From Strigamia acuminata (taxonomy: Eukaryota > Arthropoda > Chilopoda > Geophilomorpha > Linotaeniidae): DNA of 64,000 nucleotides. Of this stretch, positions 23,801 to 35,410 are shown one piece after another (position 1 is the stretch's first letter; the number at the start of each line of letters is the position of its first letter). Position numbers and translations under genes: made by a program. The DNA lies in assembly GCA_949358305.1 (NCBI GenBank), contig OX442317.1, forward strand, positions 4,282,186 through 4,346,185, written 5' to 3'. Below the pieces are notes generated by a model. It ran no database searches, was not told where the DNA came from, and saw only the letters and a program-made list of their open reading frames with translations.

Positions 23801-26800
23801 CCACAACCCAAACACGTGAGTGAGAGTAGTTCAAAGTGTACCGTAATTGGTTCATTGGGCGAAAAAGAAGGAATTTTAGTTGCCATTTATCATCTTTCAG
23901 TGTTGTAAATTTACAGAAATTCAACTTTTCATAAAATATTTCACATTTCCTTTCCATTATATTTCCAAACTGGAATTTATCCAATTTCATCATTAACTTT
24001 CCAATGACTTTTTTTTTGGAAATCCAATTTTTTTTGCAAACGTGCATATTCACACGTAGGTATGATTATAGAAACACCAAAAACCGTATAAACAGAAACG
24101 TTGAATGCACCAATTCTAAAAGAATGTGATTTAGTGAATCAGTATCGCAAATAAATATCAATTTCCAATTTCCAAATTGCACTAAATATTAAAAACGAGC
24201 ATTTCTAATCAAATAAGTATAGAATTTAACGTGTGAAATGTTACATTTAAACTGGTTTAAAAAATATAAACAAGTTTTAATGAGTTGGTGAATGCGCCTA
24301 GCGTTAATTTTAATTTGCGCCTACTTTGCAGAAGCTTAGGACGTAAAAAGAAAATTAATATGAAAATAAAGAATGGCGAGAGAGGCGATTTGCAGCACCA
24401 GTTATCAGGTTGTTATTGTTGCAAGATGCCTTACATCGGCCAAATATGAGGAGTGTACGGAGATCGATCGGAACGGGTAGCGAGGGAAGGGATGGGCTCA
24501 TAACAATCATTTCTCCATCGTTCACGGCCAGTGGGCCTCGAACGGAGAAACGCTGGAGCCCCTCCCTTCGTGAGTGGAAGGCGTCGGTAGCGGGATCGGC
24601 GGCGGCGTCGCAATATTGGCATTTCCATAATATTGCACCTCGCTCGAGACCGCCGTCGGCGATGGGGGGCCTGAATACTAATGACGTCACAGCTGCAACC
24701 AATCGCAGACTGGCTGCTCAACTGAGTATGAGCAAACCCCCTCGACACCACTCGGAGCCCCCTTTTTGAGCGGATGGGCAAAAAAAAACAAAATGGTGGA
24801 ATGTTAAAAAAAGAATATAATTTCCAACTTAAATAACAATAATAATTATTATTATTAAATAAATTTGTGTTGGAAATGAATTTTTTTTTTTAATTTTTTT
24901 TAAATTTTTTATTTTTTAGATTAAATTTTACCTGCGAATCTTTAAGGCCTAACTTCTCTGCTAGTTTCTTCCTGTCTGGTTTGCTGATGTATTTCTGGAT
25001 GTGAAATCTCTTCTCGAGTTCCCGTCGTTGGACGTCGGAGAAGACGGCGCGGCGTAGCATCACTCGACGTGGTTTCCCCCGAACCGCAGCTGGCCACGGT
25101 AATAGTAACAACCGCTCCTCGCCTGTAATTTTGGAATATAATTGACACACGGAAACGTTTGCATTTGGTGATAGTAATGGTTTGCTAATGAGCTTATCGT
25201 AGTGATGGATCTGCAATAGTTGCATTCAATCTACTAGATAAAGTAGAAGTACAGTAATCCCGGTGCTGTTTTATTGCTATTGCTGTTTCTTAACTACCGG
25301 ATAATTCGAATTACCGTATTTTATCGATTAAAAGCCGCGGCTCTTATTCAGAACTGCCATTTTTGTCAGCAATTACAATTTCGGTTTTTCGTTTGTTACA
25401 TTTGTTTAATGTAACGAACGAAGTCAGAACGTCACAACGAAGCGTACGTTCATCGTTCGTGAGGTTAAATACGGAAACAATACCGTACTTTTGCAAAAAT
25501 ACGGTATTTTTGGTGTCTCAGTAGCAGCTACTATTCGAGGGCGACTCTTAATCGGTAAAATAGGGTATCTGGCAGTGCCGGATAAAACGAGCTCCCAAAT
25601 TTGACTCTTATGGCAGCCAATGAGATCCAAAGATATGGTCAGACTCCAAGCTGGGTAATACGGTAGAATTTGTGGTAAGTTTGGTAAGGGTTTTGATGTT
25701 GCTTGGCTTTTTTGGGGGAAATAATGGTATCTGCAAGTGATTAAAAGGTGGTTGTGTTATGACACTTATAAACAAGTGTTGGAAGAATTTAATGTTGATT
25801 GATTTTCTCTTTGCAGATATTCAGATATTATGGGAGTATGAAAATTGAGAGGGTCGAAACAAGAATTCGTCAAATTGTGAGTAGATTTTTTGTTTTTATT
25901 TGATTCTTTTGGTGGTTTAAAGATTATGATGTGCAAGATCAGAGCTTGTTGGGCATTTTGTTTTATTTGGTATGATTGTTTCTTGAAAATTGTTAGTTTT
26001 TTTTTCTTTTATATTCTTGTTTTGAGGAACAGTCAATTTGAGCAGTTTGCGACAAAACGAATTTTATGATCCAAAAGTCTGGACCTTGATAAAAATTTTC
26101 AATAGTATCCGGACCCCACTTAAAATTACTTGCCGACCCCTGGTCTAGAACAGCACTTCTCAAACTATGTAATGTAGCGGACCGGTATTTTTGGGTCCAA
26201 TGGACCAGTATCATATTTTGTCCCCATGTGTTATGGACCGGTAAAGTAGCGGACCGGCACGGGTCTGCGGACCACAGTTTGAGAAGCGCTGGTCTAAAAT
26301 TTGGCAGGAAATAACAAACCACGCAGTTGCAAAGCTGCGAACCCCATCCAAATTTTCTGTAAAAATTTAAAAATTCCGAATCTTGGACATGAAAATTTTG
26401 GATGTCGTACCTCCCCCCCACCTCCCGGCATCACTGTACTTAATTCAGAGACCTTTTTCGGGCCTAAAAAAAATAACAAACCTAAAAGACGAATACCTGT
26501 TAAACCGGTGGCACCCGCCACTCCGTGAAGACCTCCAAGTTGGTGGGGGTGGACACCAGGGGATGAGACACCATTTAAAGCTGAAGCAAAAAAGAAGAAA
26601 AAAGAAAAAAAAAATCAAACAACATTTATCAACATCAACCCAACCTCCTTTGACTCGAATTAAAAAACAATTGCAACATTTTGCCAAAAAAAACAACAAT
26701 AATACCATAAAAAAAATACCAAAAAGCAAAAAAGCAAAAAAAAAAAAAAAACCAAAATGGCAGTTTCCCTCCCCTTTACGTCGATGACCCGAAGCGAGTC

Positions 26801-29800
26801 TCACTTGAGGCGTTAGCCTGACGTTTCCTCCAGGCCCACGTGCCGATGGAACCGAAAGCCCCTGTTCGGGCGACAGCTGCACCGAATCACCAGTGGGGTG
26901 AAGCGCCCCCGATACAACCAAGCGGCGCCCCAGCGCTGCATTTGGCATTGTCACGTGATTCGGGCGTGCGCTGTAGCGAGGTGATTGCTTCTAATTGGTA
27001 TTTTGATGTATTTTTATTGGAAATATGTTACACATTGTGTAGGCCAGCGTTTTGCGCACTCGTTTTGCCAACGATTCGCATCGTTCTAGCGAGGTTTTCC
27101 TCCAGTCTATTCTCCCGTCAGCCATGACGAGAGTTGCATGATGGGACCGAGGTGCTGTTATAACCCTAATAAAAGTCCTCATCTTGAAATTTCGGGGACC
27201 GTGTTCATCGTGTACTAAAGCAGTTTGGGGGTTTTGCGTGTTTGCGTCGGAAAAAGAGGAAAAATTGCGATTAAAATGACGAGGGAAGGCCGGGATCACG
27301 AGATTGTCGATTTGCGACGTGATTTGCATGGAAATTTGGACTGATTTGGTGGATTTCGAGCTGATTTACTGATTTTTCCACGTCGGACTCGCGCAAAAGG
27401 CCGGGTTTCGCGCTGCTTGTTGCGGAGAGGGAAAGGAGTCGCACAGCGCGCAGCTTCGTCGATTTTAAAGCCACAATGCGAGGATAAGGGCTGTGGATTG
27501 GCGTGGAATTGTCCGGCTAATTAAATGGCGGCGACAAGCTGTCATGCGCATGTGTGCTACTGGGCACCAGCGCGCGTGCCGGAAATGAGGTCGCAGATGC
27601 AAGGGGCAGTCGGCGGACCCCCTGGCTTTGAATCAAAGATGACGTCACTCGGCGAGGTTTTTTATTATGGCGGCTCATGTTTGTAAAACATTGGCACCAG
27701 ATGCCGGTTTCATGCCTGACGTCATATTTAAGTGTTATTAGTAGATGTTGGAACAGCTGCCATTTTGTTGGCGTGACAAGATGACTGAGGTGACCAATAA
27801 ACAAATTGTCAATTGCAAAAGGAATGGCCAAGTGAATGGCCAATTGCAATGTGCTCAAGCACGAAATTAAAAGGGTGAAGAGAAGTGCTTGGTGGTCTGC
27901 CAATTGCTTTATTTTACCATTTGCACTTATTTTTAAATTATTTTTTTTTAAAATTATTTTTTTCAATTTTTAAAAAATTTTTTTTAATGGGATTTTGGTT
28001 TATTATGAATGAATAAATTATATTAGGGCGTGTGGGGCACTTGGTTAGGGCCCTGGGCCCCATTTTAGTTGATCAGTTTATCAATAAATACAAATTGTGT
28101 TTATTTTTTTAGTTATTTTTAACAGCGCTGCATTTTTAGGGAGAAAAATAAATAAAAGATGTTTGTATGCTTATTTTGGTTTTATTTTATTAATATAAAT
28201 TAGTGCGTGCGCGCAGGAGTCTCCCAAGCATCATAATGCGCCACTGTTCACGCGTATTTTCGTTTAAAATCCTCCATTAAAAACATTTCTGGTCGTTAAT
28301 GCCATCTTATCCGTGTTTTTATTTGTTTGGCTGGGTGGGAGGGAACTGTAAGTAACTGCCGCTTGATGCTAAGTAAATAATAACGAGTTTTTCTCAAGTA
28401 TATCATGCATGGTAATCTGCGGACTAGTAGTGATTTTTGTCTGCTGAACTCGGTGATTAGAGGTGAAGCCTGCATTAAGGCGGGCAATTTTTTAGTGTAC
28501 GCAGAGCAGCTCACCCCCAGCTCGATAATTTTTTTTTTTTTTTCTTCTTTTTTTTCTTTTTTCATGAGCTAATCAAGATGGTAGAGTGCGCTCATTGGTT
28601 GAAAAGGGGAGCCAATAAGAAAGCACTCGATATATCAACAGTGTGTGAGAAATAGACCTAAGAAAACAGACTTTGGCCCATTCACTGCCCCAAATCCCGG
28701 TACAAACCGTTTGAAGGGCTCCCCAGTGGTGAATAAACAAATTAAGCTGCAATCATAACAAGGGGCAACAATGCGCGCGCATCGTGGGCCCCTTTGTGGC
28801 GTCACTTGTCAGCGGTGCATCTCTACAAATACTTTGCAAATTTGGGGTCCGTGACGAACGGCGTGACGGACTGGCAGTTGTGACGTCACAATGTGACAAT
28901 GTGTTCGTGGGAAAACGGTGGACGAGTATTGGAGCGTGACCAAAGATGGCCGTCGCCCTTGCCAAAGGGTATTGTTGTGAAATATGAATATTTTTCATGG
29001 TTTCGATTACGCCTCGGAAAAATGAAAATGGCTGTTGGATTGGTGGGCGGTTGCGTCTTTGTTGCGAGAAAAGTGAAGGAGTGTGAGAACTTGTGTGAAT
29101 GATTTTAAAAATGAGAACAAAAGGGGCCGTGATTAAAATGTGAGGTTTTCGTGTGAAGCGAAACTGATTTTAGGGATGTGAACTTCTCGACGCGGCACAA
29201 GTGAGATCGCAAAGTATCGGGAGCCGTTTTGTTTTTCGCAAATTGTGCCACTAGGGGCAGGTTGTAGACCACTGAATCAAAATTACGAGCTGCATTCAAA
29301 AATAAAGATAACAATTTTAGTTTAAGTGTATTTTAAGTTTTAACATGGGTTTAAACAGGAAATGATGTCATTTTTGTTTTAAAATTGAAGTAAAACGCAA
29401 AATATTTTAGTTTTTGAATGTAGCTAAATTTGTACGTCCTTCGAAGGTGCAGATTGAGCGTACTTATCGACTGTTTAACACGAAAGCCGTGCAGGAAAGC
29501 AATTTTAAATACGAAAGCGGTAGAAAAGAATGAGATATCCATGGATGATTTTAATTTAAATCATTTAGGAGGAGATAATCAAATTATTACAGATCTCATT
29601 GATGAATTTAAACATATTCTAGGGCTTGGCTGCACGAATAAGATTGTATTCTACGAAGGTATGCCAAGTAAGAACGCAACAAACATCAATCTTGTACAGC
29701 GTGTACTGCGCGTCTGATCTGAGGTCGAGTATTGTGGAAGCAAAGTGCGGTAGACGCCAATAAAAGTAATTTGGTCGTCGATGTATTTGACATGGGAAAA

Positions 29801-31315
29801 TGAAAAGTAATTGTATTAAGCGTAAAATTTTGGCGATTTGCATCTTCCCTAATACAGCGTGTATGTGACAGTAGCTAATGAGCTGTTGAATTGTCCATTT
29901 ATCCGCCAACTAAACACCCCCGAGGGATGAGAGGGAGGGGTAGTTGTGGGTGTGGATGGGAGAACATACGGGTGAGTGCGCAGGCGCGTGCGTTCTACTT
30001 ATTTCACGCTGTGGTTGGTTTGGTGGCAGTTCTCACGCCACTGACATGGATTGAAATCGAAAAGCAAGACCGGGATGAAATTGTTAGGAGGCTGCGTAGC
30101 GTTTCTTACCTGAAAGATATGGCGTCCGACAAGCCACTAGCGACTGAAGGGGATTCTCCAGTAAGGACCTAGGTACTGGTTTGTTGAGAGATGAGGTGTA
30201 TGTGAAGGTGTAATTGGATGTTGCGCACGGATCTGCGATACATGGAATAAGAAATAAGAGAAAATGTCAGGCAATTTTTTACCGATGAATTTTTACCTTC
30301 TAAAGATCCCTTTGACAAGTATGTACATCTACGATTGACTATAAAAGGAAGAGAAAGAGTCAGCAACTGTTATAACAGGATGGTGCAGTATGGGAATGAA
30401 TGAAGGGGAATTGTAAATGTATTTGATTGAAGTTTCAGTTTACTGAAGAATGTCCACTGAATGGAAGGAAACAAAACATAAGACGTCTTATAACTTTTCT
30501 GCACTTTGCGCTTATAATTTCTTCTTGAATGCAAACAGAACTCTGACTCTCTCATTTATCTCACTCTTTAGCTTAGCTAGTTTAGTAAAGTAAAGTAATT
30601 TAGAACTAGTTCATTACCTGGTCCTAATTGGCCAAAGGGCCACGTAATATCAGCTCAATGTGCAGAAAGGATAAGTGTTATTGTTTTTGTATTTTTTAAC
30701 ATCGTAAAATGTCAGAAAGGTATAACACTGAATGGGAATAAAAATGTAATACTAATAAAGGCATATTTCTTCGATTCTAAGACACCATTGATTGTAAGAC
30801 CAGATGTTTACATGAGGAAAAACTGTGTTGGAATCGAAGAAATACGGTAATGTGAATAATGAGTGATGTTGACATAGTTGAAGTGGTATTTACGTAGGGT
30901 TTGTGCAGTGAAAACAAGTGAGTGTGGATAAGGGGCATGGATGGAATGAGAAGAGGGGAGTATTGTAGGTGTACTTACTAGTACTGGATCCATTGACCAA
31001 AGGGGAAGATGAGACCATATCTTGACCATCCAAAATGGCACTGACACCAAATTTGAGATAAGGCTTGCTAGCACCGGTGGCTGAAGCCACAGTGTCCGCA
31101 AGGTGGTGGTGATGATGATGATGGTGATGACACTGGACACACGTCGCACTACTCACGGGGATTGGCCGTGCGAGGTAGCCTGGAGGAGAGGTGGGCACTG
31201 ACGAGCGGTCACGGAGCAAGTTCTCGACGTAGAAGGAAGTGTTGGACACCGGCGTCGAACGCAGGGACGCGTAGAGCGGGGGCGGAGGAGGAGGCACCTG
31301 GGCTACGGGGAACAT
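20815..31315 (-). CDS. Dbx: Dbx (developing brain homeobox) transcription factor
   Basis: Three coding exons on the minus strand: 31315-30979, 25122-24932 and 21126-20815; 279 residues, phases consistent. Exon 1 carries a proline run, an Eh1-like Groucho-binding motif (FYVENLLRDR), a nine-histidine run, and the Dbx-specific YLKFGVSAIL. Exon 2 starts with LPWPAAVRGKPRR and holds most of the homeodomain (MLRRAVFSDVQRRELEKRF, QKYISKPDRKKLAEKLGLKD). The intron falls just before VKIWFQNRRMKWRN, a usual homeobox intron site. The tail SKERELLASGGSRDQTLPNK followed by NPNPDLSD is Dbx-typical, and the acidic end DSDEEEIKVL matches other Dbx proteins. Dbx factors repress alternative fates in neural progenitors and interneurons. 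Introns of 3.8 and 5.9 kb contain several MITEs. A further small in-frame exon in the larger intron cannot be excluded, but none is needed for the frame. Confidence 0.95.
21795..21871. mobile_element. Short hairpin MITE, TACCGTA..CTTCGATT family
   Basis: A 77-bp near-palindrome has TTCTTCGATTT at one end and AAATCGAAGAAATACG at the other, with an inner GTGCGTCTTACA. A relative lies at 30763-30849. Both are in Dbx introns. Confidence 0.6.
22014..22247. mobile_element. MITE family A, copy 2 (uninterrupted)
   Basis: TA-flanked, with ends CCGTATTTTATCGATTAAGA and the inverted TCTTAATCGGTAAAATACGG. It contains the empty site for the family B insertion seen in copy 1. It is in Dbx intron 2. Confidence 0.88.
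22362..22455. repeat. hAT-type MITE fragment, CAGTGTTTCTCAAACT
   Basis: It shares the left half and the CGGACCGGTATTT body with the complete element at 26151-26291. The right end is missing. Confidence 0.65.
25312..25567. mobile_element. MITE family A, copy 3
   Basis: It has the same TA-flanked inverted ends as copy 2, in Dbx intron 1 shortly upstream of the homeobox exon. It keeps the single-ATT empty site near 25480. Confidence 0.88.
26151..26291. mobile_element. hAT-type MITE, CAGCACTTCTCAAACT ends
   Basis: Left CAGCACTTCTCAAACTATG and inverted right CACAGTTTGAGAAGCGCTG. The flanks GTCTAGAA and GTCTAAAA match at 7 of 8. It abuts another hAT-like end (GCCGACCCCTG at about 26132-26142), so two elements are adjacent. 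Confidence 0.85.
29289..29424. mobile_element. MITE family F, copy 1
   Basis: A 136-bp element has ends GCTGCATTCAAAAA and the inverted TTTTTGAATGTAGC. A second copy at 34131-34266 is close to 90 percent identical by eye. Confidence 0.8.
30763..30849. mobile_element. Short hairpin MITE, second member
   Basis: ATTTCTTCGATTCTAAGACAC at one end (one base shorter shown elsewhere) and GAATCGAAGAAATACGGTA at the other. It resembles 21795-21871. Confidence 0.55.
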
Positions 31316-31720
31316 GACGAACGCGCGCGTCCCACTGCCGCAACGCCCGCTTATGGTGGCGGACCCTCCTGGGCGATGGTGGCGCCGTCGCGGGCCATGA
31401 ATTAAACAAGGAGCTGGTGACGAGTGATTTGCACGAATGACTCGGTAATGCGACGCAATCGAGACGCGCGACGACTCAATCGACGGACGCCCGACGAACG
31501 CTCACACCGAGAGAGAACTGGGGCCAATGAATTGATGGCGACGCCACACGAACCTCATTGGTCCAACGACCCACTATTATGAACGTTCGAGGGCGGGGCC
31601 AACACTCACCATCCCTCCACGCACCGCGCCCTACTCCCCCTCGTTTCGCGGACCCGGCTCGGCAGCAAAAACCAACGCGAGGCTCGAGCTATTTTAGACG
31701 TAGTGTTTGCACTAACGGGA
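31130..31720 (-). promoter_or_regulatory. GC- and CpG-rich island over the Dbx start
   Basis: Base composition changes sharply from the AT-rich surroundings, with dense CpG (for example CGACGCAATCGAGACGCGCG near 31450). The island covers coding exon 1 of Dbx and about 400 bp upstream, so it probably contains its promoter. No TATA box stands out. Confidence 0.5.
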
Positions 31721-32580
31721 TTTTAAAACGGGGAAGGGAAGGAAGGAATGAGGGGGCAGGTTAAGTCATCCATCAAGGTATGCTATTTCCATTAGAAAGA
31801 AGGAGGAAAGGAAGGCGACCACCCCACATTGAACATTGAATATAATCACCGTCTATATGCTGCCCCGCTCTTGATTATAAGAAACGATGGCTGCGCGCAA
31901 CGATGCTCACCTGTCACTTCACCCTCTCTCCCGCAATTTCATCTACCTTCGCTGCTCCACCTCCCTCGTACTCTTTGCCCCCGAGTGGTCCGGGTGCGGG
32001 CAGGGGGGGGCAAAGTAAACACAAGACAAAAGCAACGGACCCCAACCACTCGAGACGTCGTTATAATCCTCTGATTGTTGAGTGAGCCATTGTCGCGCGA
32101 ATTTGTCGTCAACAAAAATGGCTCGTTTTCTGCGGTTTGTTTGCGTTTGTTTGTGAGTTTGCTTTTGTTTTGCGCCGCCTTTTTTCGACGGAATAAATAT
32201 TTTGGCATTGTTGATGCCACATTTTATTGTGGAACGGAATGAGGTGTGTGCGGGGCAGTCTTTTGAAAAGTGTGGAAGGTGAGAGAAGCTGACTTAATCG
32301 ACACGGTGATGACCCCCTCCCTGGCTGTGCCCACCAGGGGGCGGGCGGCCAAGGTCCCCCTCATTAATCTCTGTCATCTTGCGCCCGATGATGGACGCGG
32401 GCGTCTGTGCACGTCTGCGCTGTGCCTAAGGTGATGTTATGTAGTCAGCTGTTAGAAATGAGTCAATTGTAGTCGTAGTGGGTTGCTATGGGTAACGGAG
32501 GCCATTTGTATTCGGCTCCTTCACTCGGTGGCAAATGGAGCAAGTGTGAATGTGTGTGATACACGCGCCATTTTGGCAAA

Positions 32581-32611
<31 letters not shown>

Positions 32612-33354
32612 ATTCAATTTTGAATTTTTTTTTTCTTTTTTTCTTCTGGTTTTATATATTTTTTGTTGGTTTGGTGGAGCGTTTGAAGAAGGAGGTTTTT
32701 GTGCGGTGTTGGGGAAGTCGTAAAACGAATTGGCTGACAAATCACTTCATTGTAACCACTCCCGTATCCAACATTTCTACTAAACTTGTTAAATTGGGAT
32801 TGTTGAGTGCATTCTTGGGACCGGAAATTGCGTTGGTAAAATTGCGAGGAAAAATAAAATTGAATCTTTATTTCGAATCACTTTGATGTCAAACACATGA
32901 CAGCATTTACAATTTATTACAAATAAAGATTGGATACGATAAAAATCTAATCAGCTTTTTTTTTCTTTCTGTCTTTGGTTTTTAAAACTAAAAATTGAAA
33001 AATCAATTTTTTTTTTTTTTTTTTTTATATATATTTTTTATTTTTCTAATTTTTTTTTTAAAATGTACGAGGATATTCATTGGTAAATTTTGGAAAATTC
33101 ATGACCAATTTTTATGCGCGATTTATGGATTTCAGTTTGGGAAGTTTAAGGTGCGGCCCAGACGATGAAATGATCCATGACCAGAGCTGTCCTTTGAAGA
33201 TTTAGTATATAGACCAAGCAGGGCCAGATTTGGGTAACTAAGGGCCCTCGGCTACCACAAATATAGGCCCTTACATGAAGTGTTTGCACTACTAGGTGTT
33301 TTCCCACTCCAAGCAAAAGAAAAAAATCGTTTTACTTGTTTGGTATGAATTTAT

Positions 33355-33600
33355 GAATTCAGGATTCAGGAATTAATTCAGGATTTAGGATTCAGAATTC
33401 AGAAATGAATTCAGGATTCAGAATTCAGGAATTAATTCAGGATTCAGGATTCAGGAATTAATTTAGGATTCAGAATTCAGGAATTAATTCAGGATTCAGA
33501 ATTCAGGAATGAATTCAGGATTCAGGATTCAGGAATTAATTTAGGATTCAGAATTCAGGAATGAAGTCAGGATTCAGGATTCATGGATTCAGCAATGAAT
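33355..33600. repeat. Tandem array of ATTCAGGATTCAGGAATTAA
   Basis: Units of 7 to about 28 bp built from ATTCAGG and GAATTAATT are repeated over about 245 bp. The internal structure is irregular. Confidence 0.85.
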
Positions 33601-33804
33601 CCTCTGCATATTTTCAGGATTTGCTGCCACACTTTAACTTTTTTACTTTTTTGCCTACGAAACAATTCTGGAATTCACCATGGAAACTTAGTTTATTTTA
33701 AGTGGATTTTTGTATTGACGAATTTATGTATGTCCATACTACTTATTATGATTATTAACATTGGACATTTTTAGCAATTACATTACAAGTGTAAGGTGGT
33801 TTTT

Positions 33805-34085
33805 GCTTTAAGAACCCATGTGGTTCAAAAATATAATTTACAATAAATTGCTTTTCACTCAATGCATTCCAAAATGTACAGCGTTTCGCAGAATTAAGTA
33901 TACTATTTGTACATTTACAATGCATTTTATAATCCAAATGCATTTTTCAACATGTATTATCATTTGCAAACCAATATAGCACGTGAAACAAGTACATTTA
34001 AAAATATATTGCACTATAATTTCAATGTATTTTTGAACCGTATAAGCATGGTATATATCTGTTAATGTCTGCGCATATGTATGCA
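33805..34085 (+). repeat. Dispersed AT-rich repeat G, copy 1
   Basis: The sequence starting CATGTGGTTCAAAAATATA and containing several AATGCATT motifs reappears, inverted and diverged, at about 46740-47080. Confidence 0.6.
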
Positions 34086-34130
34086 AGCAGAAAGTATCAG
34101 CGCCAAAAGGATACCTAGGTTAGATACATC

Positions 34131-34266
34131 GCTGCATCCAAAAATAAAAATAACAATTTTAGTTTAAGTGTATTTTAAGTTTTGACACGGGTTTAAACAG
34201 GAAATGATGTCATTTTTGGTTTAAAATTGATGTAAAACACAAAATATTTTAGTTTTTGAACGCAGC
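34131..34266. mobile_element. MITE family F, copy 2
   Basis: GCTGCATCCAAAAATAAAAA at the left and the inverted TTTTTGAACGCAGC at the right. It is nearly identical to 29289-29424. Confidence 0.8.
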
Positions 34267-35124
34267 TATAGTGCAAGACCAGAGTTCTTGATTCAAGGCG
34301 ATGTTTTCCAAATTATTTCATATATTTTAAATTTAGCATCTGTTTGAAGCACTGGAGTTACGCAATGCGGAGTTTATTATATCTTTTTTTTTTAGAAATA
34401 AAATATTGTTACCGAACACTCAATTTCACATTCACATTTGACGTCACGCAACGCGGTTCTCCGGTCGCCAGAGGGAGCCGCGCGTGCGCAATGAGATAGC
34501 TTTTCACTGTGATTGAATCCGACCACACACAAACGAGAACGCGTGGGAGGGGCCGGGGGTTTTGTTTCGTCGCGAGACGCCCTCTGATTGCCTGTCACAT
34601 GCACTCGGTTCTCGTTCCTCTCTCCCTCCTTCATCCACCCCCGCACAGTGCGTTCCTCCCGCGTCTCCTTGCAGCTAATTATACATCGGATTCGGTGTTA
34701 TCAGTTCAATGAGGCATTTGTCCCATCATTGCGTCCGTGTATTGCACGCGAAACGCCCCTGGGTCATCAATTTGTCAATTTTGTTTGCTCGTTGTTTGGC
34801 CGTTGATAAGTTGGCCCGATTGCGGCGCTCTTGCGTTTGGTTTGTTTACAAATTTCTCAATAGTCTTGCTTAGGACTTGTCAGGTGGTGATTGTGTGTTT
34901 GGATGTGTGGGCTTTTGGCTCGCTGATGGGCTAGGTTGTTGCTTCTTCGGTTTGCGATCCTTGCCGTTGCAGAATTGTGTTTGCACCATTGATTTGTTGC
35001 ATCAAATTGCAGCAATCAATAATGGACGCGAGCTGCAATGAATGGGCGAATTATTGGTGTTTGATTTGTCTGCCAATTGGGAGAAACATTGTCGCTGGAA
35101 CAACAGGACAGTTTCAACTATTTA

Positions 35125-35410
35125 CATGTTCAACAATGGCCAAAATGTTCAACAATGGCCAAAATGTTCAACAATGAGCATAACTGTTCAACAATGTGCC
35201 AAAATGTTCAACAATGGGCATAACTGTTCAACAATGGGCCAAAATGTTCAACAATGGGCATAACTGTTCAACAATGGGCATAATAACTGTTCAACAATGG
35301 GCATAACTGTTCAACAATGGGCATGACTGTTCAACAATGGGCATAACTGTTCAACAATGAACATAACTGTTTAACAATGGGCATAACTGTTCAACAATGC
35401 CAAAATGCTC
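35125..35410. repeat. Tandem array, unit TGTTCAACAATGGGCATAAC
   Basis: About fourteen units of 19-20 bp, with the variants AATGGCCAAAA, AATGGGCCAAAA and AATGGGCATAACTG. The first units carry GGCCAAAA and later ones GGGCATAA, showing ordered drift along the array. Confidence 0.9.

Noticed and set aside
26383-26954. Long overlapping frames on both strands near 26.4-26.9 kb
   Set aside because: Lysine- or phenylalanine-rich from A/T runs, with hAT remnants alongside and no splice partners or domain.
29430-29717. 95-residue frame (SMDDFNLNHLGGDNQI part)
   Set aside because: Isolated in Dbx intron 1, without recognisable domain or transcript signals; left unannotated.
30150-30260. Possible extra Dbx exon between acceptor-like GTATCGCAG and a downstream donor
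   Set aside because: It is open in one frame but no donor keeps the phase required by the homeobox exon, and the peptide has no Dbx similarity.
35125-35410. CRISPR array
   Set aside because: Units are directly adjacent without unique spacers and the genome is clearly eukaryotic.
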